A stretch of DNA of 45,653 nt from Alphaproteobacteria bacterium (GCA_009694165.1 SHVP01000008.1:1-45653), one strand, 5' to 3'; counted from the stretch's first letter, positions 17,792 through 30,481 are shown. Translations and numbers: made by a program. Notes: generated by a model not told the origin, from the sequence alone.

Positions 17792-18819
17792 GACCCGCTT
17801 TTCTTCAATAGGCAGGCGTCGCCGTAGGAATAGAAGCGGTAGCCTGCGGCGATCGCGTGGCGATAAGCCGCGTGCATGCGCTCGAGACCGGCAAAGGCGG
17901 CGACGAGAACGAACAACGTCGATCGTGGCAGATGAAAATTGGTCAACAGCATGTCCACCGCTTTGAAGCGGTAGCCGGGCGTGATGTAAAGCGCCGTTTC
18001 ACCGGAAAAAGTCTGAACGCAACCGCTCTCGTCCGCCGCCGACTCGAGCAAGCGGAGGCTGGTGGAGCCGACGGCGACGATACGGCCACCCTTCGCCCGG
18101 GCGGCGTTGACCGCGGCGGCGACGGTCTCGCCGATCTCCCCCCATTCCGGCTGCATGGTGTGGGCCGCGACGTCGTCGACCTTGATCGGCAGGAAGGTGC
18201 CGGCGCCGACATGCAACGTAACGAAGCGCCATCCGATCCCGCGGTCGCCAAGGCGACGCAGCAGGGCCTCGGTCACGTGGAGTCCCGCCGTCGGGGCGGC
18301 CACCGCCCCGGATCGGCGGGCAAAGACGGTCTGATAATCGGTGCGATCGCGCTCGTCGGCGGGACGGATCGCTTCGATATAAGGCGGCAGCGGCATGTCG
18401 CCCTGGCGCTCGACGGCGGCCAACACCGCGTCGCCGCCGGCATCGAACGCCAAGACGATCTCACCGCCGTCCTTGTCGATGACCCTTGCCGTCAGCCCGA
18501 TGTCGAACACCACCAAGTCGCCGGGGCGGAGCCGGCGGGCCGGACGCGCGAGCCCGCGCCACGCACCGTCGGGTAGTGGCCGCATCAGGGTGACCTCGAT
18601 CGGCACCGGTCCGCGCCGGCCGCGCAGCCGTGCCGGAATGACGCGGGTGTCGTTGGCGACCAGCAGGTCGCCTGGTCGCAGCAGATCCGGCAGATCGCGC
18701 ACCACATGGTCGGCGAGGCCGTCGCCGACGACCAGGAGCCGCGCCGCGTCGCGAGGCGCGGCCGGTCTCAGCGCGATACGCTCGCGCGGCAATTCGAAGT
18801 CGAACTGCGCCAGAGTCAT
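17788..18819 (-). CDS. queA: S-adenosylmethionine:tRNA ribosyltransferase-isomerase
   Basis: A 343-residue enzyme that converts preQ1-34 in tRNA to epoxyqueuosine using SAM as a ribosyl donor. Marks: [95 protein letters not shown] and [14 protein letters not shown] 18819 gives the standard N-terminus [11 protein letters not shown], although its ribosome site is weak; a TTG at 18858 is an alternative. It overlaps tgt by 4 bases, the classic queA-tgt pair. Confidence 0.97.
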   Translation of the reverse strand: MTLAQFDFELPRERIALRPAAPRDAARLLVVGDGLADHVVRDLPDLLRPGDLLVANDTRVIPARLRGRRGPVPIEVTLMRPLPDGAWRGLARPARRLRPGDLVVFDIGLTARVIDKDGGEIVLAFDAGGDAVLAAVERQGDMPLPPYIEAIRPADERDRTDYQTVFARRSGAVAAPTAGLHVTEALLRRLGDRGIGWRFVTLHVGAGTFLPIKVDDVAAHTMQPEWGEIGETVAAAVNAARAKGGRIVAVGSTSLRLLESAADESGCVQTFSGETALYITPGYRFKAVDMLLTNFHLPRSTLFVLVAAFAGLERMHAAYRHAIAAGYRFYSYGDACLLKKSGS

Positions 18820-18903
18820 GATCGGGCGGCCGATAGGACTAGCGCCGGGTTGGAACAATTCCTATCCTCGGGACCCGTCGGAGTTAGCTTAGCAGAGAAT
18901 ACC

Positions 18904-19305
18904 ATGGCGCCTTCAAATCAAGGACGCACCGGCCCCGCCATCACATGGGTGCTGACCATCGTGCTGGCGGTCGCCTTCCTTGGAGCAGGCGGCGCCAAAC
19001 TTGCGGGCGCCGGCCAAATGAAAGCCACCTTTGGGCATTACGGGCTCGCCGACTAGTTCATGATTCTGGTCGGGCTGGGCGAGGTCGTGGGAGCGATCCT
19101 CGTGCTCATTCGTCCGGTGGCGGCACTGGGCGCCCTTGCCATGGCAGGCATCGCCTTTGGCGCCTTGGTCGCACACGCGGTCAACGCTCCGCTCATCGCC
19201 GCGATTCCGGCGCTGGTGTTGTTCGTGCTCGCGCTCGTGCTCGCGTATCGCCGCGCTCCGGCGCTGACGCGCACCCTGTTTCGTCTGTTCCCGCCCGAGC
19301 CCTGA
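18904..19305 (+). pseudogene. DoxX-family membrane protein interrupted by an in-frame TAG
   Basis: Would encode about 133 residues with four transmembrane helices: VLTIVLAVAFLGAGGAKL, FMILVGLGEVVGAILVLI, ALGALAMAGIAFGALVAHAV and IAAIPALVLFVLALVLAY. This is the DoxX/DoxX-like layout, with the AGGAKLAG and GLGEVVGAIL signatures. A TAG at 19054-19056 lies after HYGLAD, where the family normally has an aromatic residue, often Trp (TGG to TAG is one change). The same frame stays open to 19305 on either side of the stop. It points against the tgt-queA-ppi-coaD-gyrA cluster, between queA and ppi, and its stop is only 3 bases from that of ppi. Confidence 0.78.
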
Positions 19306-19308
19306 TCG

Positions 19309-19779
19309 TCAGGACTTGGCCGCCGCCGGGCGCAGGCGCACGATGCGGTCGGGTTGCCGTACCATGCCGTCGCGGCCGCCCCCTTTTTTGATCTGGGCGA
19401 CGTGTTCCATGCCCTCGACCACCTCGCCCCACACCGTGTACTGGCCGTCGAGAAACGGCGAATCGGCGAGCACGATAAAGAATTGAGAGTTGGCGCTGTT
19501 GGGGTCGGGCGTGCGCGCCATCGAGCAGATTCCCCGCACGTGACTTACGTCCGAGAGCTCGGCGTTAAGGTCGGGCCGTTCCGAGCCACCGGTACCAGTG
19601 CCGGTCGGGTCGCCCATCTGCGCCATGAACCCCTCGATGACGCGGTGGATCGGCGTGTCGTCGTAGAAACCCTCCACCGCCAGCTCGCTGACCCGTGCAC
19701 AGTGGTTGGGCGCCAGGTCGCTCCGCAATTTTATCGTGACTCGACCCGAATGGAGCTCGAGGTGCAGCATCTCGCTCAT
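19309..19779 (-). CDS. Cyclophilin-type peptidyl-prolyl isomerase
   Basis: A 156-residue cytoplasmic PpiB-like isomerase with no signal peptide from ATG 19779 (MSEMLHLELHSG). Marks: LAPNHCARVSELAVEGFYDDTPIHRVIEGFMAQMGDPTGTGTGGS (with the catalytic Arg in HRVI), CSMARTPDPNSANSQFFI and FLDGQYTVWGEVVEGMEHV. It follows coaD by 7 bases, part of the gyrA-coaD-ppi run typical of alphaproteobacteria. Confidence 0.95.
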   Translation of the reverse strand: MSEMLHLELHSGRVTIKLRSDLAPNHCARVSELAVEGFYDDTPIHRVIEGFMAQMGDPTGTGTGGSERPDLNAELSDVSHVRGICSMARTPDPNSANSQFFIVLADSPFLDGQYTVWGEVVEGMEHVAQIKKGGGRDGMVRQPDRIVRLRPAAAKS

Positions 19780-19786
19780 GACGGTC

Positions 19787-20329
19787 CTATGGTTTCTTGG
19801 GCCACGACGGCGAATCGGACGGCGCGTGCTGCCGCACGACATGGATAAGACGGGTCAGGACGCGCGGCGGGACGAAGCTGGTGACGTCCCCACCCATCAG
19901 CGCGATTTCCTTCACCAGGCGCGACGCGATGAACTGCTGAGTTTCGGACGCCATGAGGAAGACGATCTCGATCGATGGATCAAGACGCGCGTTCATGCCT
20001 ACCATCTGGAACTCGTAGTCGAAATCCGAGACCGCACGCAGGCCGCGCACGATGATCGCCGCCCCGACGCTGCCGGCGAAGTGCATCAGCAAATTGGAGA
20101 AAGACCGCACCTCGATCGTCGTGCCGGCCTGCCCGTTGATCACCTTGACCTCGTCGCGCACCATCTCCAGGCGCTCGTCGAGGCCGAACATCGGATTCTT
20201 TCCGGCGTTGGCGGCAACGCCGATGATCAGGTGGTCAACCAGGCGGGTCGAACGCCGAATGATGTCGACATGGCCGTTGGTGACCGGGTCGAACGTGCCG
20301 GGATAGATGCCGATCCGTTGCCGGCTCAT
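19787..20329 (-). CDS. coaD: Phosphopantetheine adenylyltransferase
   Basis: A 180-residue nucleotidyltransferase making dephospho-CoA from phosphopantetheine and ATP. Marks: GIYPGTFDPVTNGH (the T/HxGH region), FFGLDERLEMV-like FGLDERLEMV, VRGLRAVSDFDYEFQM and TQQFIASRLVKEIA. Its ATG overlaps the gyrA stop by 4 bases and its ribosome site GGAGG is inside gyrA. The C-terminal tail HAPSDSPSWPKKP is slightly longer than usual. Confidence 0.97.
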   Translation of the reverse strand: MSRQRIGIYPGTFDPVTNGHVDIIRRSTRLVDHLIIGVAANAGKNPMFGLDERLEMVRDEVKVINGQAGTTIEVRSFSNLLMHFAGSVGAAIIVRGLRAVSDFDYEFQMVGMNARLDPSIEIVFLMASETQQFIASRLVKEIALMGGDVTSFVPPRVLTRLIHVVRQHAPSDSPSWPKKP

Positions 20330-23088
20330 CGGGCGTCCTCCGCCGGACCGGCGGCGTCTTCGCCCACGGCGTCGGCGCGCGCACCGTTGCCGCCGCCTTC
20401 GCCCTGGTCGTCCGATTCGCCGATCAGGGCGACCGACACGACCTTCTCCCCCTCCGCGGTCTTGAAAAGCGTCACGCCCTGAGTCGAGCGCCCGGCGACG
20501 CGAATATCGGTGATCGGCATGCGGATCAGCTTGCCGCCGTCTGTAACGAGCATGATCTGGTGGTGGTCCGATACCGGGAAGGCAGCCACCACCTGCCCAT
20601 TGCGGTCGGACGTCTCGATGTTGATGACGCCCGAACCGCCGCGACTGGTGATGCGGTACTCATAGGCAGAGGTTCGCTTGCCAAAGCCGTTTTCGGTTAC
20701 AGAAAGGATGAACTCCTCGTTCTTCTGCAACTCGGCCATAACTGCCGGGTCGAACGGCGGCGTCAGCGGTTTACCCTCCGCGTCCGTCGTGTCGCCGCGG
20801 CGAACGGCCGTCTGGTGGCGAAGAAACGCCTCGCGCTGCTCGATGTCGATCTTCACGTGCCGGACCACCGACATCGAAATCACTTCGTCGCCCTCGACCA
20901 GCTTCATGCCGCGAACGCCAGTGGACGAACGGCTCTTGAAGACGCGCACGCCATTGACCGGAAAGCGCACGCATTTTCCGCCGTGCGCCGCCAGCAGGAT
21001 GTCGTCCTCGTCGTCGCCGATTTTGACGCCGATGATGCGGTCGCCAGGATCGAGCTTCATCGCAATCTTGCCGCTCGTCTGGATGTGGCTGAAATCGGAC
21101 ATCGAGTTGCGGCGCACGTTGCCTTGGGCGGTCGCAAACATGACGTGCAGATTGCCCCACGTCGATTCGTCCTCGGGCAGCGGCATCAGTGTTCCGATCG
21201 TCTCACCCTCCGATAGCGGCAACAGGTTCACCATCGGCCGGCCGCGCGCCTGCGGTGTCCCCAGCGGCAGACGATAGGTCTTCATCTTATAGACCTGGCC
21301 GGTCGACGAGAAGAACAGCACGGGTGTGTGCGTGCTGACGACGAACACGCTGGTGACGAAATCCTCTTCACGCGTGCTCATGGCGGCCCGGCCGCGACCG
21401 CCGCGGCGCTGGGCCCGATAAGCCGACAGTGGCACGCGCTTGATGTAGCCAGCATGCGAAACCGTGATCACCATTTCCTCACGCTGGATCAGGTCTTCTT
21501 CCTCGTGCTCGACGAACGAATCTTCGATGACCGTCCGGCGCGGCTTGGCAAACCGTTCGCGCATCTCGACTAGTTCGGCGCGCAGGATCGCCATCGTGCG
21601 CGGGCGGCTATGCAGGATCGCGAGGTATTCCTTGATTTTCTCGCCCAGCCCCTGCAGTTCCTCGGCGATCTCGTCGCGGCCGAGTGCGGTCAGGCGCTGG
21701 AGACGGAGGTCGAGAATCGCTTTTGCCTGATCATTGGACAGGCGGTAGACCCCGACCTTGATGCGCTGACTCGGATCGTCGATCAGCGCCACTAGCGGCG
21801 AAATATCGGCCGCCGGCCAATCGCGTCCGGTCAGCTGCGCCCGCGCCGTTGCCGGATCCTTGGCCTGGCGGATGATCGCGATGACCTCGTCGATATTGGC
21901 GACGGCGATGGCCAGCCCGACCAGCACTTGCGCCCGCTCGCGCGCCTTGCTGAGTTCGTACTTGGTGCGCCGGGTGATGACCTCTTCGCGGAAATCGACG
22001 AAGGCGGCTATCAATTCCTTGAGGTTCATCACCCCGGGCCGGCCGCCTGACAGCGCCAGCATGTTGATGCCGAAGCTGACCTGCAGCCGGGTGAAGCGGA
22101 ACAGCTGATTGAGGACGATGTCGGCGTTCACGTCGCGCCGCACCTCAATGACGACGCGAACCCCGTCGCGGTCGGACTCGTCGCGCAGGTCGGCGATACC
22201 CTCGACCCGCTTATCGCGCGCCACCTCGGCGATCTGCTCGACCAATTGCGACTTGTTGATCTGAAACGGAATCTCGGTGACCACCAGCGCGACACGATCC
22301 TTGCTCGCCTCTTCGGTATGGACCTTGCTGCGGATGACGATGATGCCTCGGCCGGACATAAAGCCGTCGCGAATGCCGCTACGCCCGAGGATGGTGCCGC
22401 CGGTCGGAAAGTCCGGTCCCTTGACGACGTCCATCAGCGCCTCAATCGCGATCTCGGGGTCGTCGACATAAAGGCAGCAGGCGTCGATGACCTCGCCCAC
22501 GTTGTGCGGAGGGATGTTGGTAGCCATGCCGACGGCGATGCCGTTAGCGCCGTTGATCAACAGATTGGGCAGCCGCGCCGGCAGAACCAACGGCTCCTGC
22601 ACGGTGGCGTCGTAATTGTCCTGGAATTCGACGGTGTTCTTGTCGATGTCGGCGAGCAGCGCGTGGGCCGGCTGACCCATGCGAATTTCGGTGTAGCGCA
22701 TCGCTGCCGGCGGGTCGCCGTCCATCGAACCGAAATTGCCCTGGCCGTCGAGCAACGGCAGGTGCATCGAAAAGTTCTGCGCCATGCGCACCATGGCGTC
22801 GTAGATCGCCTGGTCGCCGTGCGGGTGATATTTGCCCATCACCTCGCCGACCACGCGGGCCGATTTGCGATAGGGGCGATTCCAGTCGAACCCGTTCTCG
22901 TGCAGCGAATAGAGGATGCGGCGATGTACGGGCTTGAGGCCGTCGCGCACGTCGGGAAGCGCGCGCGATACGATCACGCTCATCGCGTAGTCAAGATAGG
23001 ACCGCCGCATCTCCTCTTCGATCGTCACCGGGGCGACGTGATCGCTCGGGGGCGGCGGGGCGGCGGCGTTATCGGATGTGATCGTCAA
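20326..23088 (-). CDS. gyrA: DNA gyrase subunit A
   Basis: A 920-residue topoisomerase subunit that cuts and religates DNA. The catalytic tyrosine is in [10 protein letters not shown] (residue 132). The GyrA box is QRRGGRG, identifying gyrase rather than topoisomerase IV, and the C-terminal beta-pinwheel is complete, ending with an acidic tail. The quinolone-resistance region reads [10 protein letters not shown], with Gln 93 at the position of E. coli Ser83; Asp 97 (E. coli Asp87) is kept. The only start giving the whole N-terminus is a TTG at 23088 without a clear ribosome site. A loop with [16 protein letters not shown] near residue 740 is an insertion common in alphaproteobacterial GyrA. 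Confidence 0.97.
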   Translation of the reverse strand: MTITSDNAAAPPPPSDHVAPVTIEEEMRRSYLDYAMSVIVSRALPDVRDGLKPVHRRILYSLHENGFDWNRPYRKSARVVGEVMGKYHPHGDQAIYDAMVRMAQNFSMHLPLLDGQGNFGSMDGDPPAAMRYTEIRMGQPAHALLADIDKNTVEFQDNYDATVQEPLVLPARLPNLLINGANGIAVGMATNIPPHNVGEVIDACCLYVDDPEIAIEALMDVVKGPDFPTGGTILGRSGIRDGFMSGRGIIVIRSKVHTEEASKDRVALVVTEIPFQINKSQLVEQIAEVARDKRVEGIADLRDESDRDGVRVVIEVRRDVNADIVLNQLFRFTRLQVSFGINMLALSGGRPGVMNLKELIAAFVDFREEVITRRTKYELSKARERAQVLVGLAIAVANIDEVIAIIRQAKDPATARAQLTGRDWPAADISPLVALIDDPSQRIKVGVYRLSNDQAKAILDLRLQRLTALGRDEIAEELQGLGEKIKEYLAILHSRPRTMAILRAELVEMRERFAKPRRTVIEDSFVEHEEEDLIQREEMVITVSHAGYIKRVPLSAYRAQRRGGRGRAAMSTREEDFVTSVFVVSTHTPVLFFSSTGQVYKMKTYRLPLGTPQARGRPMVNLLPLSEGETIGTLMPLPEDESTWGNLHVMFATAQGNVRRNSMSDFSHIQTSGKIAMKLDPGDRIIGVKIGDDEDDILLAAHGGKCVRFPVNGVRVFKSRSSTGVRGMKLVEGDEVISMSVVRHVKIDIEQREAFLRHQTAVRRGDTTDAEGKPLTPPFDPAVMAELQKNEEFILSVTENGFGKRTSAYEYRITSRGGSGVINIETSDRNGQVVAAFPVSDHHQIMLVTDGGKLIRMPITDIRVAGRSTQGVTLFKTAEGEKVVSVALIGESDDQGEGGGNGARADAVGEDAAGPAEDAR

Positions 23089-23204
23089 GGCGGGATCGGC
23101 AAACCAACGCGAGCGAGCCGCCCCTTCCCGGGTCTACGCGCAGGGCCGCTGGGCCCCTGCGTAAACGCGAAACGGGCGCGTGGGCGGCCCATTCTTGCCG
23201 GTAA

Positions 23205-23210
23205 AGTATA
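23205..23210 (-). promoter_or_regulatory. Possible -10 element of the gyrA promoter
   Basis: TATACT on the minus strand in a very GC-rich leader, about 115 bases before the gyrA start. No good -35 match is seen. Between it and the gene, a strong hairpin (GCAGGG...CCCTGC, about 23137-23161) lies in the leader. Weak call. Confidence 0.3.
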
Positions 23211-23359
23211 GCCCGGCGGGGGCGACGGGCCCAGCACTGATTTGGCCTTTTTTCGCTGTAATCTCAAATCGTTAGGACCCATCTTCCGGGCCCTGACGCG
23301 GCCCCGCTCGGGGCCGCTCGGGCTCGCCAGGAAACGGCTCCAGCCGCGCGGGCCGACGA

Positions 23360-23700
23360 TCAATCCAAGGTCCGGCGATAGCGCACCAGGGCAATGGTGA
23401 CGGCCACCAGGAAGAAGGCGGCAATCGGCCACACGTCGGGGGCGACGTTGGACCAGCCGCCGCCCTTCAGCATGACGCCGCGCACCACGCGCAGAAAATT
23501 CGTGATGGGCAGAATCTCGCCGATCCACTGGGCCCAGCCCGGCATGCCGCGAAACGGGAAGACGAAGCTCGATAGCATGATCGACGGCAGAAAGAAAAAG
23601 ATCGCCATTTGCATGGCCTGCAGGTGATTGCGGGCAACGGTCGAAAACGTGATGCCGACCGCAAGATTGGCGGCGACGAACAGGAGCACGACGGCGGCCG
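23360..23700 (-). pseudogene. ABC-2 transporter permease, C-terminal stump
   Basis: Only the last third of an ABC-2 permease of the YadH/YhhJ type is present: FVAANLAVGITFSTVARNHL, QMAIFFFLPSIMLSSFVFPF, RGMPGWAQWIGEILPITNFL and the final helix FFLVAVTIALVRYRRTL, ending at TGA 23362-23360. Homology stops upstream at about 23695-23705, where the frame runs into unrelated sequence (RICSICSRWP). The missing part would carry the N-terminal helix and periplasmic domain. No ATPase partner is next to it. The sequence that replaces it is the rearranged stretch described next. Confidence 0.75.
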
Positions 23701-24246
23701 GCCAACGGGAGCAGATCGAACAAATCCTGAAGGCCACCGTCGTCGACGGACGGCCCGAGTCGAATGGCTTCACAACCGTCTTCAGCCGGCCCAACGCCTC
23801 GATCCGTTGCACCATGAGCGGCCGCTATCGAGCGCGCAACGAGGTTGGGGCGGTTTTCGTGCTGTCGGGCTGGCTCTGCGGCTCGGAGGCCGATCGCGCC
23901 GTATTTGGCGACTACATCCGAGATATCGGTGGCGGCGACACGGCAAACGAATTTTTCGCCTTTCCGGTCTACCCCGACAATCGACGGGCAAACGAGTCCA
24001 TCCTGCAACAGCGCCGCTCCGCCGGCGCCGCGGGCGAGCGCGCCAATCCCTGCCGCCAGCGCAACGCCTACTCCGACCCGTCCCACCGCTGTGCCACCGA
24101 ACCCAGGCGGGTCGACGCGCGTGGTACCCCAAGCAACAGCGCCAACTGTCTCGTCCGCCCCGGCCAGTTCGCTGTCCATTGCACATGAGTTTTCCAACCC
24201 CCAGGCGTTTCGCTCATCGACGGCTGTGCCGCCGGCTGAGACTGAC
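23701..24246. other. Rearranged stretch without a convincing gene
   Basis: Frames on both strands stay open but none carries a motif I recognise. One plus-strand frame reads REQIEQILKATVVDGRPESN then GAVFVLSGWLCGSEADRAVFGDYIRD; another gives a Pro/Ala/Thr-rich stretch (PRASAPIPAASATPTPTRPT) that runs in frame into the ORF at 24247. A minus-strand frame reads a Gly/Val/Ala-rich shadow of the same region. Probably a junction of gene fragments. Confidence 0.5.
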
Positions 24247-24654
24247 ATGTTCGTGCGCGGTTCGCTCTATGCCGATGGCTGCGTCAGCGGTCGCCAGTTT
24301 ACGCAGCTCGTTCGCGGCCTCCAACGAGACTCGGGAATTGTCCTCACGAGGCCCGTCACCGGCTGGCTCAGGCTGGCATAGGCCTCGACACGGCAGGTCT
24401 TTGATGCGCGCGAGACCCTCGACATGGTCTCCCTGAGTGCGGGCCGCGAGTTCGGGAACAGCCTCCGGCTTGCCCGCAAGGGTCACCAGCGGATCGGTGC
24501 CACAGACTTCGAGTGGCAGGAGTTCCAGGTGCCTGGCGACGACCGCCATTGCCTGGCGATACTCGGCTACCTCGTTCCCGTGTCGAAGCGGTATCAGCGG
24601 CTGGTGGAAAAAGCTTGGCGGCGTCCTGTGTCGGGACGCGCCGTGGACCGATGA
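24247..24654 (+). pseudogene. Unknown ORF fragment interrupted by an in-frame TAG
   Basis: Unrecognised. The frame from ATG 24247 (MFVRGSLYADGCVSGRQF) reads to TAG 24379-24381 after GWLRLA, then continues open in the same frame (ASTRQVFDARETLDMVSLSA, then FEWQEFQVPGDDRHC, LAILGYLVPVSKRYQRLV) to 24654. Codon third positions are mostly G or C on both sides of the TAG, as in real genes here, so this looks like one coding frame with a single nonsense change. Upstream it joins a Pro/Ala/Thr-rich linker-like stretch. No signal peptide or family match is visible. Confidence 0.5.
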
Positions 24655-24757
24655 AGCGATCAAAGACGCGATCAACGGTATCGGCATCCGCAACATCCGC
24701 GAGCCTCCAGAGGGACCTTCTCCCACCGTTGGGTAAACTGAGGCATTACCCCCGGGG

Positions 24758-25318
24758 TCAGGACGCCGGGTTCTGGCTTTCCGACGCCTGCTTCACTGCG
24801 GCCAGAATCTCCCGCCGAATCAATCCGCTGATCGGGCGAATCGCCAGCCAGTAGAGCGTCATCGCCGAGCGCGACGCCAGGTCGGGACAGAAGATTGCGG
24901 TCGCCGTGGTGAGCCGGATGCGATCGCCGCCCGCGGGCTCGAGCCAAAATCCGTACACGAGTTTGGCGCAGCCAGGTTCGGCAAAGGCGGCAAACTCGGC
25001 TGTCGCGATCGGCCGGGCGCCGCCGGTGGGGCGCCAGAACTGCCCGACGAGGCCAAACACCAGAGCCCGATCTTCCTCGCGCGCGAGCAGCGTGAACGGC
25101 CCGCCTTCCATGTCGCGCACGCGAAACAGCCGCCGCGGCGGCGGCAGGCGACCGCGCTGGCGCATTGGCAACGTGCGCAGCACGACGGCCGCCCGCGTGA
25201 GGAAGCCACCACGCACATCGACGGCTAGCAGCGCGCGCCAGACCGCATCCGCCGCGGCGGCAATATAGGTTTGGTGACGTTCGTAGAAATGACGGCGGGG
25301 AAGAAAGCGCTCGATCAG
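24758..25318 (-). CDS. DUF2867-like (SRPBCC-type) protein with unusual start
   Basis: Product of up to 186 residues. The family pattern is [86 protein letters not shown] and a final helix [22 protein letters not shown]. This matches the DUF2867 proteins, thought to be small START/SRPBCC-like folds. The frame is homologous right up to the ssb stop, but the only possible start that keeps it is CTG 25318, overlapping the ssb TGA (CTGA); the first standard start, GTG 25216, would drop 34 residues of the fold. It sits just downstream of ssb on the same strand. Confidence 0.62.
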   Translation of the reverse strand: MIERFLPRRHFYERHQTYIAAAADAVWRALLAVDVRGGFLTRAAVVLRTLPMRQRGRLPPPRRLFRVRDMEGGPFTLLAREEDRALVFGLVGQFWRPTGGARPIATAEFAAFAEPGCAKLVYGFWLEPAGGDRIRLTTATAIFCPDLASRSAMTLYWLAIRPISGLIRREILAAVKQASESQNPAS

Positions 25319-25803
25319 AACGGGATCTCGTCGTCGAGGTCGGCGGCGCCACCGCCCTTGCGCGCAGCGCCGCCCGTGCTCGGTCCGGGGCCATAGTCGG
25401 GAACCGCATCCTCGCTGCCGCGCCCGCCCATCTCCTTATCGCCCGCGCTGCCGCGGCCGTCGAGAATCTGGATGTCGCCACGGTAGCGCCCGAGCACGAC
25501 TTCCGTCGAATAGCGCTCCTGCCCGTCCTTGTCGGTCCACTTGCGCGTCTGCAGTTGCCCTTCGACGTAGACCTTGCGGCCTTTCTGCAGAAAATCCTTG
25601 GCCACGCGCACCAGGTTCTCGTTGAAAATCACGACGCGGTGCCACTCGGTCTTTTCCTTGCGCTCGCCCGAGGCTTTGTCGCGCCAATTTTCCGAGGTCG
25701 CCACCGACAAATTGACGATCTCGCGACCGTCCTGGGTCGAGCGCACCTCGGGGTCGCGCCCGAGATTGCCGACCAGGATGACCTTGTTGATGCTACCAGC
25801 CAT
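25315..25803 (-). CDS. ssb: Single-stranded DNA-binding protein
   Basis: A 162-residue OB-fold protein coating single-stranded DNA in replication and repair. ATG 25803 follows GGAAGGAG. Marks: [80 protein letters not shown]; a glycine-rich linker and the partner-binding tip DDEIPF. It diverges from uvrA with 183 bases between the starts, the usual ssb-uvrA arrangement. Confidence 0.97.
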   Translation of the reverse strand: MAGSINKVILVGNLGRDPEVRSTQDGREIVNLSVATSENWRDKASGERKEKTEWHRVVIFNENLVRVAKDFLQKGRKVYVEGQLQTRKWTDKDGQERYSTEVVLGRYRGDIQILDGRGSAGDKEMGGRGSEDAVPDYGPGPSTGGAARKGGGAADLDDEIPF

Positions 25804-25986
25804 GCACTCTCCTTCCGGCGCCCGCCGCCGCTGCGGCACCAGTCTAGTCGCTTGCCGGGGCACCGACCACCATCGGCGCCGCCGCGATTTCAGTTATCCA
25901 CAACGGCCTATGCACGGTTCAGGAGCGATTTCCCCTTTTGGCGGGCGGTCTGACATATATTGTTCGGTTTCCGCCCAATCCGGCCA

Positions 25987-28983
<2,997 letters not shown>

Positions 28984-28985
28984 TA

Positions 28986-30479
28986 GTGGCGCGCGTCCCT
29001 CCCCACGACGCACCGCCGCGCGGTTGGCACCGCAGCCAAATGGCGGTCTGGACGGCAGCGACGGCGTTAGCGGCGATTCTGGCGACCGCCACCGTCATTC
29101 TCGAGTTTCACAACCGCCTGTTCGGCCCGCCTGTCCTCACCATCGTGCCCGAGCCGCTGTCGGGCCGCCCGGGCACGGATGTTCATTTCTCCCTGCTGGT
29201 CGATGGCAAACCGCCGATTGGCCGACGTTGCGTCTGGGCGATCGGCAACGCCGCCCTAGAGCAGGATCCGGGATGCCAGGGGCTTATCTACCGGGTTCCG
29301 CTCCGCTTCCTCGATCCGGCGAACGACGAGGCGGTCCTTCGCGCCACGGTGACTATGCCCGGTGGCAGCGAAGCGAATGGGCGCGCATCAACCGAAGTCC
29401 CGATCCAGCGGGCGGCCGACCTCAGGCTGATTTTTGCCGATTCGGGGCCGCGACTCCTGCTCGGGGAACGTCTGCCGGTGGCGTTGCATCTCAACGGCTG
29501 GGCCCCGGCCGCGACACTCGCCTGCACCTGGGACCTGCCCCGCGACGCGGGACGGGTGATCACGGCCGCCACTGGCGCCTGTTCCGGCCTCTACGAGGCG
29601 CCGCAACAACTACCCGGCGGCGCGCTCTCCGGCGAAGTAAGGCTCGCGGTGCAGGCCCGCCTGATTGGTTCCCCCGTCTCCTACGGCGAAGAGGCGATCC
29701 TCGAGATCACGCGCCCCCCCGGACGCTACCTCGCCTATGTCATCGACCTCAGCGAGCCGATGCGCAGCCCGATCGACGGCCGCTCGTTGCTCGATCGCAT
29801 TCGCGACCCCATCATCGGGCGTGGCGGCACCCTGGCAGCACGCGGCGATTTCGTCAGCCTAACCACCTTCGGCGGACGGGTCGGCAACAACCGCCGCCGC
29901 TGCGAAGCGGCCCAATTGCCGATTCCGATGGACACGCGCGGGGCGGCCCAGCGGGCGCTATCGGTGGTCGTCCCGGCGCTCGCCGCCGAGGGACGAGAGG
30001 CGCCGCTGTTCGACGCCGTCGAGCGCTCGCTCCGCGACCTGACGGTGAAAGGCCGCGACGCCTCGTCCGACGCGCGCCGCATTTTGTTGGTTGTCGCCAA
30101 CGGTTCGCCGCTCTGTACCGCGGCGACACCCGCCGACGTGGTCAGCGCCCTTACCCGCTCCCTGCGCGAGGCAGGCTTGGCCGAAACCGCGGGAACCTTA
30201 GCCGTTCTTCTCGTTCCCGCGCTTGATCCGGCGCGCCAGGATTTCGCGCGCGCCCTCGCGTCGGCGCCCGCCTTTGCCGAAAGCGGCTGGCACGTCCTCG
30301 CACCGCGTTCGGCCGACGGGTTCGAGCGCGCGCTCGACGCGCTCAGCCGCCTCGCCGTCCGCGACGAGCCGACCGATGCAGGCTGCGCGGTGCTACGCCG
30401 CGAGATCGGCGAATTCGGCGCCTGGAGCGGGGCGAAGGATACCTTCCACCGCCTCGCCGCTTTCTGCCCCAGCCGCTGA
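28986..30479 (+). CDS. Membrane-anchored vWA-like protein downstream of uvrA
   Basis: A 497-residue protein starting at GTG 28986, 2 bases after the uvrA stop. One N-terminal transmembrane helix (MAVWTAATALAAILATATVIL) is followed by a long periplasmic part. Two Ig-like beta domains (about 45-150 and 150-265; LTIVPEPLSGRPGTDVHFSL, LRLIFADSGPRLLLGERLPV) precede a von Willebrand A-like domain from about residue 268: YLAYVIDLSEPMRSPIDGRS, then FVSLTTFGGRVG, ILLVVANGSPLC and GTLAVLLVPALDP. The MIDAS motif DxSxS reads DLSEP, so the last metal-binding Ser is lost. Function unknown; nothing links it to repair besides position. Confidence 0.7.
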   Translation: MARVPPHDAPPRGWHRSQMAVWTAATALAAILATATVILEFHNRLFGPPVLTIVPEPLSGRPGTDVHFSLLVDGKPPIGRRCVWAIGNAALEQDPGCQGLIYRVPLRFLDPANDEAVLRATVTMPGGSEANGRASTEVPIQRAADLRLIFADSGPRLLLGERLPVALHLNGWAPAATLACTWDLPRDAGRVITAATGACSGLYEAPQQLPGGALSGEVRLAVQARLIGSPVSYGEEAILEITRPPGRYLAYVIDLSEPMRSPIDGRSLLDRIRDPIIGRGGTLAARGDFVSLTTFGGRVGNNRRRCEAAQLPIPMDTRGAAQRALSVVVPALAAEGREAPLFDAVERSLRDLTVKGRDASSDARRILLVVANGSPLCTAATPADVVSALTRSLREAGLAETAGTLAVLLVPALDPARQDFARALASAPAFAESGWHVLAPRSADGFERALDALSRLAVRDEPTDAGCAVLRREIGEFGAWSGAKDTFHRLAAFCPSR

Positions 30480-30481
30480 GC

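Noticed and set aside
4398..24654. Alternative genetic code explaining in-frame TAA and TAG
   Set aside because: TAA, TAG and TGA all end intact housekeeping genes here, and frameshifts and deletions accompany the stops.
23701..24654. Insertion sequence or transposase remnant
   Set aside because: No DDE or recombinase motif, terminal inverted repeats or target duplication could be seen.
25804..25986. LexA/SOS box between ssb and uvrA
   Set aside because: Two GTTC half-sites occur, but neither has a second GTTC at the 7-base spacing needed for the alphaproteobacterial box.
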